In this document: positions 12,179-23,597 of the stretch, one piece after another
Layout of the letters: the number at the start of each line of letters is the position of its first letter
How positions within the stretch are numbered: the first letter of the stretch is position 1
NCBI GenBank assembly: GCA_022925895.1
Contig: JAKSYS010000030.1
Coordinates: 124,001-188,000, forward strand
Source of the DNA: Fragilaria crotonensis
Lineage: Eukaryota; Bacillariophyta; Fragilariophyceae; Fragilariales; Fragilariaceae
Length of the DNA stretch: 64,000 nt
Direction: 5' to 3'
The notes under the pieces: model-generated
The model's database searches: none
What the model was told of the DNA's origin: nothing
What the model saw: the letters and a program-made list of their open reading frames with translations, nothing else
Made by a program: the position numbers and the translations under genes

Positions 12179-15100
12179 TTATGAGTAGTTGTTAAATTTG
12201 CGCGACAGATCCTGTAGTTTCAACAGTGCCGATTCGATACTTGGGGAAGTCTCTGTGGCGCGGCACAAGGTTGTTGTCAACTGCTGAAGACCAAACCCAA
12301 TTGACTTCTCATTCTCCGGATAGCCCAGCAAGACAAGAGCCATGGCATCAACGAGGTTGCCCCCAATAATCTTTTCGGCCAGCATAACCGTAGAAATCTC
12401 GTGATCATTGCGCCCAACTAGTGCCAAGTCAGATGGCAAGGGTGTATCACACCGGAGTTGAGTCGACAAGTCTGCGTCCTGATCTTCGATTTTGAATGCC
12501 ATAGAGGTGAAATCGACACAGTTCTGCAAATGCTTCCAGTCTAGAAGTTCAAGATAAAGCTCTTCTAAACCCCAGTCCTTCACCTTAGCTTTCGACTCCT
12601 GATGTTGGGATACACGGCAGTGACCACAACATAAAAAATCTCCTCGGCCCATTCGGACAAAAAGGATCGCTCTGTTTGGGCTTGCATCGGCTATGCCACT
12701 GTCAACCAGCTTCTTTGCAATCCTCGAAGTGCCTTGATTCCACTCGTTTTCCCTGAGGAACCAGGTCATGGATTTTCCGTCGTCCAACCAAAAATTGGGA
12801 TATCCGCGAGGGGAAGGGTCGCCGGGCCTTACTGGCATGTTCACAAAAAGGGCGACACCATCCGTAAACTCAACGTATCCAGCACGCTGAGGATACTCAA
12901 GCCTCGACCCCACCGGCATATCAAGGTTGCCGAACAACAATGCCTGCAAACAGCTTTCTTTGGACCTGCCAACGCGTTTGCCAATGAGATTCGTTAAGAT
13001 GTTCTCGCGTTGATTGCGACCCAGACTCACGACAAGCGATGGTATGCGACGGATACCACTGACGTCCGTGTAGCCTTCGCCATCCTTAGACGGAAGAGAG
13101 GGCATGGTAGGCATTTCGTGACCTTCTACCCAACTTTGAGTCACGATGTATTGATCTGAAACAACTTTTTTCGCCTTCAGCTTTTGAACTGCAGCAGGGT
13201 CCTGGTCCTCGAGGAAAATGAATCGAATCGACGATACAGAACGCATGAAGGACGCATCATCCTTCCATCGTCCTAGCTTGAGGCCATCGCCAAGCCAATC
13301 CGCGTCAGCAAGCTTCAACGATCTCTCAAACAAAGCTGGCGCGACGGCGGCATCTAGAGAAGCGTACTCCAGCTGCGCATGCGTCAAAGGTCGCAGTGAC
13401 CAATCCGAGATTTGTTGTTCCTTGTCAAGGGGCTTGTCCAGCAAGTACTGAGTTAACCGAGACAGTGATGTTATCACGTGGCGTGCATTGCGGATCTTTG
13501 CAAGTTGCATCGTCTTTTGGGCAATGGCTGAGACTTCAACCACAGCGTGAACGACGCGGAATGCATCTACATGAGGATAGCTACCAGCCAATCGTCGCAA
13601 GTCCGAGAGAAGTTGGAATCCAAGTTTGAGAAATTGTGTCGAGCCAAACAATTGAGATAGGACCCGCGAAGTCGCAGATTCGATCTCGTTCATCGCAACA
13701 GACGTGTGTAGACACGGGCGAAGGAGATTTTGGAGATCGAGGAGATACACACTCTGCAGCTTTTGGATGCTGATTTGTAGCAACAAGACTGGTTGTGACT
13801 CAGACGGTGATTTCAGCATGAAAGACGGCTTCCACTCGCAATCGATACCCACTATCGACACCGAACTAGCTTCCCCACTGAGGTCACCTGACGATACAGA
13901 CTCCAAGGCTTCAGCAAACATCGCAACACCTGTGAGATTATCCACCACGTGAACTCTCGGATCGGAGAATATGTCAGATAACTTGAGGAACACGGCGTTA
14001 TTCGATAAGGAAGGTGTTTCTTGCACTTGCCCCGTTGACAACAGCAAACGGGGCTTCCTTGGCTAGCCATGGAAGGTGGCACTGCGACGTTCAGGAACCT
14101 TGGCACTCTCCCTAAAGGAACAACATCTTCTTCCAGAATTTGGTAGTCCCAAACGACGATATCCAGAGACCGCTTGTCCACCCAATGACCCAACGACTCT
14201 CGATTCCCAACATTTGTTTTCCCTTCCACCAGCACCAATTGTCCAGGCCTGATGCTCCGGAGCAGCTCCGGTCCGTCGACTTCACCTCTGTTCTTACAAA
14301 ACGTCTTTCCAGCAATCAATTGAACCGCCATCTCCTCTCCATCTGTACCTGATTTCCATGGTAGATCGTAGGAATCTAATTTGGAACCAGTTCCGGTGTA
14401 ATTGGGAGGAGCGAAATCGCAAAATACGAGACGCCGGGCCATACGCCGAACACCACTTATGCGACCCACAACGGTGACCGGCTGTGGTTCGAGAGGATTC
14501 GGCTCGTCAGGATTCTGAATGACATGTTTGACAATGTCAGCGTCGGGAGGTGCAATGGGGAAGAATGGCTTGGTTAAAGGGATACCTGATGCATCCATTT
14601 TGCCTTGTACTGTTATCGGTGATGGCACCGGTGTACTGCTGCCACTACAAATGTCAGCAACTTCCGTACCCTCCATCATCAAGAGCGTCTCCACGGCTAT
14701 CTTACAACTCACGTTTGGGTGACCACCTCCTCCCAGCAGCATCACTCCTTGTCGTTGAACGAGCTGTACATCCACAAGCGTTCGAAAACTTCGCGGAATG
14801 TGTCCGAGGGGTGGGACCGATTTTGGAGGGAATCCACAGAGTTGCTCGACCGACTCTGGAGGCACTAGATAGGTTGATATGCGTTCATCGTCGTCGCCTT
14901 GTTCCAGATATGCCTCTAGTTTCTTGGTATCGACACGATCAGAAGATGGGGCGATGATCAGAATGGGATCTGGGTGGCTAGTGACTTGGAAGACCAAGGA
15001 GTTGATAGGTATGGAAGGTGTATCTTCTTCCAAGTCGTCGTTGTAGATCAGCTTGATCTTGTCTGTACCTTCAAAATCCGCTAACGATTGTATTGTAGAT

Positions 15101-15351
15101 TGTAAGCGCTCAAACGCAGTCCTCCTTGCAGATTGAAGAATGGGGTCTTCATGTGAAAAAATGAGACCCGCCGACTGGATGGACACAGCGACCGAGGACG
15201 CAGAGTTTGGTTTTGTCATTCGTCGCCTGTGATCGGCAAGTCCGTGTCTCGCACCCAACAACAGGTGTGGAGAAAACGATGACGAAAGCTTAGCGACTAT
15301 GCAGATAAGACAGAAGTGCAGGAACAACGACGGATGCATTGTTCGGCCCAT
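12179..15351 (-). CDS. plastid-targeted YbaK-type editing domain / OB-like / DEDDy 3'-5' exonuclease fusion, one frame break
   Basis: The gene runs from ATG 15351 (or 15339) to the stop at 12179. The N-terminus HPSLFLHFCLICIVAKLSSS-FSPHL reads as a signal peptide with Phe at the cleavage site, as in diatom plastid proteins. Next is a YbaK/ProX-like deacylase domain (LVFQVTSHPDPILIIA, then CGFPPKSVPPLGH, then GGGGHPNVSCKIAVETLL), which in that family removes wrong amino acids from tRNA. An OB-like segment follows (VTVVGRISGVRRMARRLVFCDF). After a break at the C-run 14050-14053 comes a DEDDy exonuclease with ExoI GIDCEWKP, ExoII KLGFQLLSDLRRL and ExoIII LEYASLDAAVAP, then a long C-terminal region with the pattern DFLCCGHCRV. 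Adding one C to the run rejoins both halves into about 1,057 residues. The exonuclease half has no ATG near its start, which argues for one gene. It could still be two overlapping genes. The C-terminal region is not identified. Confidence 0.75.
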
Positions 15352-17019
15352 CAGGTCGGAGTTGAGCCACCATGGCCTTATATGTCAGACTTCTATGTAC
15401 GCGGAACAGCCAACGAACTACTCTTGCACTAAGTCGTTGAAGGCGACCAGCTCACAGATAATTCATTTCGGCCGCAACGAAGAATCCACTGTATACTGTA
15501 TCATATAAATAGAGGGTAGAGGCCGACAAAACCCCTTACTGAACCGGTAGGAGTACTTGTCTACTGTCTACTCTACTTGGAGTACTACTACAACCGGTAC
15601 AGTACATAATAGAAAAGGATGTAAGATCCGGACACAGGACACACCGAAGGTGCACTGTTTGAGTCTACCGTACTTATTGTAGTACCAGGTACTACAGTAC
15701 CAGATACTGACTCACTGTCACAAGCACAGTACGGATAGCGCATCCGATCGCAACTGTGAATGAACTGAGGTCGTCCTTTCCTTCAACCGGCACTCAACTC
15801 ATTTTTACCGAATTTGTTCATCACACTTCGATAAATGTGAGAACGACCGTCGGAGGCGAAAAGACCTTTGGAGGCAAAAAGACCTTCGGGCTTCGGGCAT
15901 CCGTAGACACTGACATTTATGAGATCCCTTCACACATCAAAAGAGAGGCCCAATCATGACATTGGACCTTGTTTCATTGGAAGGGAGGCCCAATCATAAC
16001 ATTGGATCTTGTTTCATGGGACGGTGATGACCACACTGTCGCTCTTTATTCACACATCTGCGAATGCCGATAATGAATCTACAGCATCGACACACATTTG
16101 CATATCAAGGCTACAAGAGCCCTACATGCTCCATTCCCTTTTTTCGACGTTTAAACCTTAACTAAGTTCGTAACATTACATACAATTTGAAGGTTTTCTC
16201 CCGTCTAGCGCTATCTGCCATTCAACAATTGTGAGGTCGACAGCTTCGTCCCGACCGAAGATGCTATCGCCGCACCTTCCCTCGCTTACCTATTTGCCCT
16301 GCCGCATCAGACAAAACAGACGTCCAAATGTGACGTCTCTACTGCACCTGTGGAGATTGATGTAACCCACAACCTGGTATCCAACTCGCAGAGTATGACT
16401 TATAAAAAACAACGGAGGATGGAGGAGACGATACAGCAAGTGTGAGAGTAGATTTTCTTGCTGTCGATCAACAAGAAACATAATTTTACTCCACGAGTAA
16501 TCCGATTTCTATCTCATGTATCGTTGCACTCAAGTAGACTACTATTGATAACAGAAAGGACATTCGGTTAGATCAAAAGTGTTATATAAGCTACTCAAGT
16601 TTAAGTTCTCAATAAGCCCTGGCATAACCAAAGGAAGAGGAATAACTTGAATCTTTGACGGCAACCTTTTTGTGTTGCACACTAAGGTCCGACTAGAGTA
16701 TCTTTGGTGTCGCCAAGGTGCCAAAGTGCCAAAGCGAATCTACAAACACCTACGCCGATTTTCCGCCAGTGGGCCTGTATGTATAATCTTTGAGACAACG
16801 CGAAGAACCAATGTGCAAGGTGCTACGACCTCGTCTCAGGCTGCATCTGCCTTCGCCCCAGATACCAGATTCAGAACAAATCAGTGGCTAACACTGTCGC
16901 CGTGGCATTATCGTCCAACTGCAGCGAGAAAATGATGCAGTACCATTCCGGCCACAACAGCTGCCAAAGCAATTCATAGAAAAGACACTTCTTACGAGTA
17001 ACCTATGGCTAATCCGTAC
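15352..17019. other. intergenic stretch, no supported gene
   Basis: No gene is recognised between the fusion gene's start and the release factor's stop. Bases 15540-15720 are rich in GTAC/AGTAC text. Bases 15941-16020 hold a two-copy tandem: a unit beginning GAGGCCCAATCAT and ending TTGTTTCAT repeats after about 41 bases. Confidence 0.5.
15945..16018. repeat. two-copy 41-bp tandem repeat
   Basis: Two neighbouring copies of a unit starting GAGGCCCAATCAT and containing ACATTGGA(C/T)CTTGTTTCAT, with a few substitutions. It is non-coding. Confidence 0.7.
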
Positions 17020-18215
17020 CTAAGCTTGCTGTTCTTTTGCTAGCTGCGCCAATTTCTCTTCCTGGTCCTTAGCGATCATAGCATCGATAATTGGACCTAT
17101 ATCCGCATTCAGGAATTGCGAGAGAGGGAAATTTTGCCCTAATCGGTGATCGGAGCAGCGTGAGTCCTTCCAGTTGTATGTTCGAATCTTCTCCGAACGC
17201 CCCCCAGTACCAACTTGTGCTCCACGACGCTCGCGTTCTTCCGCCTCTCGCTTCTCGACTTCGATAGAATACAGCTTGGACATGAGCATCTTCATGGCCA
17301 ATTCCTTGTTCTTCAATTGCGATCGCTCCTGCGTACATTTGATTCTGATTCCAGTTGGCTTGTGCAACAAATCAATAGCAGTTTCGACCTTGTTGACATT
17401 TTGTCCACCAGCGCCACCGGAGCGCATCGTCGACATGTCAATATCTTTGGGGTCAATCTTCACGTCGACTTCGTCACACTCAGGCATGACAGCCACTGTA
17501 GCTGTGGAGGTGTGTACACGGCCCTGAGATTCAGTTGCTGGTACTCGCTGCACTCTGTGGACCCCTGCCTCCCACTTCATTTCGAGTAAACCGACTCGCC
17601 CTTGATATCAAGGGTGACGGACTTGTAACCGCCGTCATCACCCGGTGAGGATTCAATTTCTACCGCCTTCCATCCTTGTGCCTGAATAAACTTTCGATAC
17701 ACGTCCAGTAAGTCACCAGCGAAGATGTTGGCCTCCGACCCGCCCGTCCCAGCTCTAATTTCAAGGAGGATGTTGCGATCGTCGTTTGGATCCTTCGGCA
17801 GGAGCAATAGTGTGACCTTCTTTTCCAGTTCATTCATGCGTGCATCGAGATCCTTCATTTCGGCGCGAGCCATTTCCTTCATATCGGGATCGTCTCCGGC
17901 CTCCTGGAACAAGTCTGTCGCGCCTCGTAGTTCCTCCTTGAGGCCAACGTATTCTTCGTAAGCAGCAACAACCTCTTCACTCTGAGCTCGATCAGACATA
18001 ATTTTTCGAAGCAAGGCAGCATCTTCGAGGACATCTGGGTCGCCCAATCGTTCCGTTAACGACAAGTAGGATCGACGAATGTTCTCGAGACGGGCCTCGG
18101 TCGACTCATCCATTAAACGCAAAACAACGGAGGCCGATCGGCTTGTGGGTGCGACAATAAAACCCTCAGACGCGGACGTTAGTAGGAGTGTTAGCAAGGC
18201 ATGATAATATCTCAT
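17020..18215 (-). CDS. prfA: plastid peptide chain release factor 1, frame break in the middle
   Basis: Class I release factor that recognises UAA/UAG and triggers peptide release on plastid ribosomes. The chosen start is ATG 18215: [23 protein letters not shown] is a signal peptide with the diatom Phe at the cleavage site, followed by a Ser/Arg-rich transit part. The PCRF coiled-coil domain follows, then [19 protein letters not shown], and, after the break, [20 protein letters not shown] and the catalytic GGQ in [15 protein letters not shown] (about residues 270-272). The frame stops at TGA after VYSK (17577), and the continuation [10 protein letters not shown] begins at an ATG overlapping that stop (ATGA). 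Family members read VYS-K-(L/M)-K-(W/F)-E here, so one A is missing from the A-run at 17580-17582. With it the protein is about 398 residues, the usual RF1 size plus presequence. Upstream ATG 18332 is less likely. Confidence 0.9.
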
Positions 18216-18399
18216 GGTTGTATGCTTGATCTCTTGACGGGCTGTTCTGATGTCGAACAGAACGACGGAAGTAGGTTGTTTACTTGTGAGACTAATGGCA
18301 TGACAAAGAATTTCAGAGAGAAAAGATGACAATCACGGATCTCGTACGTACTGTCGTAAGCCAATGGTCGGCGGAGGTCGGAGGGACATATCGACAGCA

Positions 18400-19600
18400 A
18401 TCTCATACGATGCCCAAAGCAACGGAGTTTCGTCGTTGGTCTACGGTCTACTGTACCGGCAGTACCCGTAGTACTGTTTTAGTCCAGTACTGAAATGCTC
18501 GAGTACGGAAGCGATTAGAATGCAAGGAAATGACGTCAACATTTTTGTCGCAGAATTTGATTTTTTGGAATCTTGATTTTCTCACTTCGCCGGGAGCAAT
18601 TTTTCAAGAAGTTGTATTCAAAGCTTCATTGTAGATAAAGATCATAAATGTGCCCGACATTTGTTTGAACAGAAATAAAAAATCTTCCTGCATTGTTGTG
18701 ATGATATCATTGCAATGCCCACAATTTCCGTCCCTATACACCATAATTTTACCATTTCATGGTCAATACCATGGTTCGTTTGTTTTTGTTGCTTCAATCC
18801 CTGTTGCTTTACAATAATCTGTGATGCTGACACAACACGACTCTCTCCATTCATTGTCCTGCCATTGTGATCCAGAAGAATGGGTAGATTCAAAGAAGAA
18901 CGTGAACTGTAAGTGAAATGTACTGCTACGCAACATGGTTTTGTTGCTTTAATCCCTGTTGCTTTACTGTAATCTGTGATGCTGACACGACACTCTTTCC
19001 ATTAGTTGTCCTGCCTTTCTTAGGATCCAGAAGAATGCGTAGCTTCAAAAGAAGAACTTGAACTGGCTGTAAGTGAATCTGTGATGCTGACAACACAACA
19101 CGAAAGAATGTGTAGCTTCAAAAGAAGAATATGAACTGTAAGTGAAATGTACTGCTACACAACATGGACCTCATTTACTATTGCTAATATTATTGTTGAG
19201 GATGCTATAGAAGTACCATAACTCTGGTGTTCTGACGGCAAATAACACAATTCCATCATAGCGGTTGCTTTGAAAGGAGTATGTAGTTGCTGTAGAAAAG
19301 GTGGGACAATCAGGACTTCCAAAGTGTGAGGCAATGCTGCAATGGTGCAGGCCACAGGTTGAGCAACGTACAGCCAGAAGCTACGTAGGGAGTGGCAAAG
19401 TTTGTCACAAAGTGCAAGATGAAGCCATCTCTTTGTCCATGTCACATCGAAATCAGCCAGAGGAGTCGTGAGGTAGCTTTTAAGAATAAGTAAGGGAGAG
19501 GAATTGCTGCTGTGGGGAGTAAAGAAGCCAAAAGATGCAATGATTCAGTTCAGCATGGACAATGCTTTCTAAATTAAAATCATTGTTGCATTCACGTAGA
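18400..19600. other. intergenic stretch with ~155-bp repeat units
   Basis: No gene is seen. Related units with GTTGCTT(C/T)AATCCCTGTTGC, then AATCTGTGATGCTGACA, then AGAAGAA and TGTAAGTGAAATGTACTGC occur at about 18784-18937 and 18940-19167, the second carrying an internal partial duplication. Confidence 0.5.
18784..19167. repeat. direct repeats of ~155 bp (two full units, one partial)
   Basis: Two head-to-tail units share GTTGCTT(C/T)AATCCCTGTTGC, TCTGTGATGCTGACAC and the end block AAGTGAAATGTACTGCTAC-CAACATGG. Unit two contains an extra internal copy of the GTGATGCTGACA...AGAAGAA part. The units are non-coding and diverged by substitutions and small indels. Confidence 0.65.
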
Positions 19601-19639
19601 CAAACAGCATTGCTTTCAATGCTAATGTTGCCAACTTCG

Positions 19640-20800
19640 TAAATGGCGGCATTTCCGAATAATTTTCTACCAGTAATGTCGCCGCTTGTACGATGTCGAC
19701 ATTAGTGGATTTTCTACCAGTAATGTCGCGCTTGTACGATGTCGACATTAGTGGATTTTCTACCAGTAACGTCGCCGCTTGTACACCATGTCAACATTAG
19801 TGGATTTTTCTACCAGTAATGTTGCCGCTTACTGACGATGTCGACATTAGTGGTTTTCTACCAGTAATGTCGCCAATTGTTTGGAGACTTTAGGGAATAA
19901 TACGCTGACTGCGCCAAAATGGCGGCATTTGCAAAAATGTATGCAACCAGTAACAATGGCAACACCATAGATAGCAGCCTTGTGCTTGCTTCTTCACAAC
20001 TGTACTCCATCTCATGGTGGTTTCCCTGTTGATCTCGGATCTGCTGCTACCATGAACATGTCACAGCTAGCGGTGTCCTTTTTCACAACTGTACTACGCA
20101 CCACAACAGTTTCCTAATTGTGCTTGTCACAAGAGATAGGTTTTTAGCATTTTTTGGGGATTGAACCCCAAACCTTGCTTCAAAAAACAAGATCTGAGCC
20201 TACTAACCTACTCATTTCTGCTAGTTTTTGAAGATGAAACTAAAAAGTATAAAGTCTCCAAATAATTGGCGACATTACTGGTAGAAAAAATCCACTAATG
20301 TCGACATCGTGTACAAGCGGCGACATTACTGGTAGAAAAAAATCCACTAATGTCGACATCGTGTACAAGCGGCGACATTACTGGTAGAAAAAAATCCACT
20401 AATGTTGCCGTGTGGTACAAGCGTCGACATTACTGGTAGAAAAAAATCAACCAATGTCGCCGCGTGGTACAAGCGTCGACATTACTGGTAGAAAAAAATC
20501 ACACTAATGTCGATGTCGCCGTGCTGTACAAGCGTCGACATTACTGGTAGAAAAAAATCACACTAATGTCGCCTTGTTGTACCAGCGTCGACATTAGTGG
20601 TAGAAAAAAATCCACTAATGTCGCCGTGCTGTACAGCAAGCGTCGACATTACTGGTAGAAAAAAATCCACCAATGTCGCCGTGCTGTACAGCAAGCGTCG
20701 ACATTACTGGTAGAAAAAAATCCACCAATGTCGCCGCGTTGTACAAGCGTCGACATTACTGGTAGAAAAAAAAACACTAATGTCGCTGCGTTGTACGAGT
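19640..20800. repeat. large foldback: two inverted satellite arms around a loop
   Basis: The left arm (about 19640-19885) has about five units of the form TTTTCTACCAGTAATGTCGCC...GTCGACATTAGTGGA. The right arm (about 20262-20790) has about ten units in reverse orientation, GGCGACATTACTGGTAGAAA...ATCCACTAATGTCG, with a period near 52 bases. The inner edges match as inverted copies: GTCGCCAATT(G/A)TTTGGAGAC at 19868 and its complement at 20253. The loop (19886-20252) holds a tRNA-like sequence. No coding capacity is seen. Confidence 0.8.
20145..20223 (-). other. tRNA-like relic in the foldback loop
   Basis: On the minus strand, 79 bases start TAGCA and end TGCTA (possible acceptor pairing). 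They contain a GAG...CTC D-arm-like hairpin with loop TAGGTTAGTAGG, a CTTGT/GCAAG anticodon-arm-like hairpin, and GGGGTTCAATCCCC, which fits a box B/T-arm that is one base short in the loop. Acceptor pairing beyond five pairs fails and no clean seven-base anticodon loop forms. It is therefore likely a degenerate tRNA or tRNA-derived SINE head, not a working tRNA. Confidence 0.35.
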
Positions 20801-21351
20801 TACCAATTCAAATCATTCGGTTATCATACAACGCAACGGAGTGTCGTATCAAGTATGCTGTTGCACGCATAACAAATTTCAAAAATTAACTGGCTGGCGT
20901 GAACAAAGGGTGGGCAGGCGTACTGGAAAACCCATGAAAGAAATGAGAAACAAAGATTCCATGTTTTCTTCGGCCTATGCGTGTCACAGGTGCTCTACAT
21001 GATGGTCCCACGCAGCTTCATTACTGTGACGAAAATGTTGACGTCATTTCCTTGCATTCTAATCGGATCCGTAAACTGTGAAGTTGTGTTTGCCAACTGT
21101 AGATGTACAGAAAAGTAAAAAAATCTATTCTACTATGCATAGCTACCGGTAGTAGGCTAACATAATAATCTTTGGGAGCTGCGATCATGCTATCATGATC
21201 TATCGTACGAGTACTCCGAATACTGATTGTACTATCACTATCACACAATTGGGCTATCTTGCAATGTCTCTGCATATCATGCAGTAGATGTAGTTCATAG
21301 GTACAAGTCAGGATCAACCAGTTCCCATTACTGTTGTACTCAGAGTACTTT

Positions 21352-21985
21352 AAAGCAGGGATGCACACAATAATATTGTCAATATATTGCAATACACGTT
21401 TCTTGCAATACAATATATTGCAATACTCGTTTATGCCAATACAATATATTGGTATTGTGATTCGAACCAATACAATATATTGTATTGTCAGGACAAACCA
21501 ATACAATATATTGTATTGTCACAACGAACCAATACAATATATTGTATTGTCAGGACGAAGCAATACAATATATTGTTAACAATATATTGCAATACAATAT
21601 ATATTGTGCACATCCCTTGTGATCCTGAGATACAGTTGTATTAGTACAGTGCTGTACTTCGGAGTACACCAGTAACACCAAACAGCCACTGCTTTTGCAC
21701 GTATCCGTCAGTATTATGCTACTTACAATATATTGTACAATATATTGTACAATATATTGTACAATATATTGCAATACTTGTTAACGACAATACAATATAT
21801 TGGTATTGTAAGATGAACCAATACAATATATTGTATTGTCAGGTCGGACCAATACAATATATTGTATTATCAGATTGAACCAATACAATATATTGTATTG
21901 CCAGATCGAACCAATACAATATATTGTTAACAATATATTGCAATATATTATAATACAATATATTGTTGCGCATCCCTGCTTCAAA
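21352..21985. repeat. nested foldback of palindromic AATACAATATATTGTATT units
   Basis: The ends are inverted copies (AAAGCAGGGATGC at 21352 and GCATCCCTGCTT near 21970). Inside, two arrays (about 21370-21610 and 21722-21968) repeat the self-complementary core CAATACAATATATTGTATTG, spaced by about 15 variable bases such as TCAGGACAAAC. The first array has its own inverted ends (GGGATGCACACAATA and TATTGTGCACATCCC). The 100-bp spacer between arrays is unrelated. The open frames that cross this region come from the repeat and are not genes. Confidence 0.85.
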
Positions 21986-22019
21986 GGGCCAGGCATGTAC
22001 AGTACGGAGTACTGAGAAG

Positions 22020-22120
22020 ACTCAGAGCTCAGGGCTCAGGGCTCAGAGTACTCATCACTCATCACTCATCACTCATAACTCATAACTCATAACTCATCAC
22101 TTATCACACATCACTCATCA
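22020..22120. repeat. CAGGGCT and ACTCATC/ACTCATA micro-tandems
   Basis: Short tandems of a CTCAGGG-type heptamer followed by about ten copies of (A)CTCATC/ACTCATA run next to the AT palindrome arrays. Non-coding. Confidence 0.75.
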
Positions 22121-22580
22121 ACGAACAATTTTACCGGTACAGTATGGTTTCTTATTGGAACATACTCCGAGAATCATAGAACATACAACAGCATACCCAG
22201 TATATAAAGTTTGAAGTCTACCATCTCGTATTGGAGTACACTTCAGTATCATGCAATGAACAATTTTACATGTTTTACTTTTGACTGGTGCACCTTCTGG
22301 TTTCTGATGGATGTGTCAGGAATCCGGAACCTCCGGGCTCCGGGGAGCCCGATCCCTTGCCCTCATGATTATCATAGAGTGAATTCCGCCGTGTCCAAGC
22401 TCAGAACTGCTACGGTGATTCCGTAGTGTATCAGGTACTGGAGTACTGCAAATGTACGTGCACTGTAGGAAAGATGGATGGGTACAGGGTACACATAGTA
22501 ACTGAGTTCTACTCACCGGCCAAACGACTTCGTTGAAGTCACTTGTGTTTCCGATCCACTTTTGGATGTCTGTACCTGGG

Positions 22581-22650
22581 AGGTCCGGTAAAATGACGTT
22601 TCTTCTCGTAGCTTCTACATGCAATTAATACCAAGCAGAGGTGCGTGGCC
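22581..22650 (-). repeat. partial copy of the 76-bp AGGTCCGG element
   Basis: Near-complement of the element at 41184-41259: it begins AGGTCCGGTAAAATGACG and runs through CTTCTACATGCAATTAATACC to GTGCGTGGCC. The far terminal AGGTCCGG is absent here. Confidence 0.7.
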
Positions 22651-22817
22651 ATCTGCAGAGTGTCACGTAAGTGCGACCATTTTATGCGACTACAGTGTAC
22701 GATACCGCAAGGAGTTCCAGCTTCGCACTCGAGTCACAGACTCCACAGTGTTCATGAAGAAAGAGTTGTAGACAGTTCGCTTCCCAGATCCAACAACCAA
22801 CAACCAACAACGAGACT

Positions 22818-23597
22818 ATGAAGACCTATGCCGTTGTACTCGCCTTATTTGTCGGTGCGGATTCCTTTGCTCCGGCATTCCAGAGCCGCAGAACCTTTGG
22901 TGTTGTCACTAGTACAGGTGAGACTCTGGAACGTAACTGTTCGGAACCCCCAGCCGCAGTATGATACCACTATCATTACACAGACTTTAACCTGCTGTTA
23001 TACGTGTTCGACTTTCAAAATGCCTGAACTGCATCAGCATTTCACTAAGATACCTGCTTTCCTTTCCCTTACGTCCTCCGCAGGTGCTGAAGAAGACAAT
23101 GTGGCAGAAGCCGAGCCTGTAGTTGCTGAGGAACCTGCACCCGAGCCGGAACCTGTTCCCGAGCCGGAACCTGAACCGGAACCAGAGTTAGAATTCCAAG
23201 GTAAGGAGAAAAGATATTATATCGTTCTCAGAGCGTGGAGAAGTTGTTGCGCGTGGTTTCTCACTCCTTGCGCGACACAGCACTTACCCGTCCCATCCCG
23301 GAGGAGGGCGATGACGAAAACGGGTTCTCGCAGATTGAGAAGGATCGTATTTCTGAAAACGCATTTGAATGCCACGGCTTCTTCCCTGACCTGCGAACGG
23401 AGGCTCAGTTGCCGCCATCTGTCTTGAAATTCCGCGAGCAGCCCAAGTCAGAGAAGGAATTGGCCGCAATCAAGGCAAAATATGCCTCAATGAGCGAGGC
23501 AGACGCTGCCTTCTCCATTTTGGTTGACCTTGGCATGATGGAAGATTACGACAAGTTGGGCGAATACTCAGACGACTTTCCCGATGACGCTTTGTAG
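22818..23597 (+). CDS. plastid-targeted protein of unknown function with Pro-Glu linker (three exons)
   Basis: Spliced gene: exons 22818-22917, 23084-23200 and 23281-23597, with GT-AG introns that keep phase, giving 177 residues. It starts MKTYAVVLALFVGADS-FAPAFQ, a textbook diatom plastid signal with FAP at the cleavage site. Exon 2 is an acidic hinge of repeated Pro-Glu (PEPEPVPEPEPEPEPELE). Exon 3 carries the conserved part, from NGFSQIEKDRISENAFECHGFFPDL to KAKYASMSEADAAFSILVDLGMMEDYDKLGEYSDDF. The inverted neighbour at 23925-24301 encodes a shorter paralog without the hinge. I do not recognise the family. Splice sites were chosen because they join the signal peptide to the conserved region in frame. 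The hinge suggests a spacer between a membrane or complex contact and the C-terminal domain, which is inference. Confidence 0.75.

Noticed and set aside
14112-14957. Plus-strand frames opposite the YbaK/exonuclease gene
   Set aside because: They are antisense shadows of a well-supported coding region.
20145-20223. Working tRNA gene
   Set aside because: T-loop one base short, acceptor stem fails after five pairs and no clean anticodon loop, so listed only as a relic.
20262-20800. Regular 52-bp repeats that look like a CRISPR array
   Set aside because: The sequence is nuclear eukaryotic DNA; the 'spacers' are themselves repeated and the array has an inverted partner, so it is a foldback satellite.
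21021-21996. Long frames such as 161 residues reading QYNILYC-type repeats
   Set aside because: They are produced by the AATACAATATATTGTATT palindromes in several frames and both strands; no protein-like composition.
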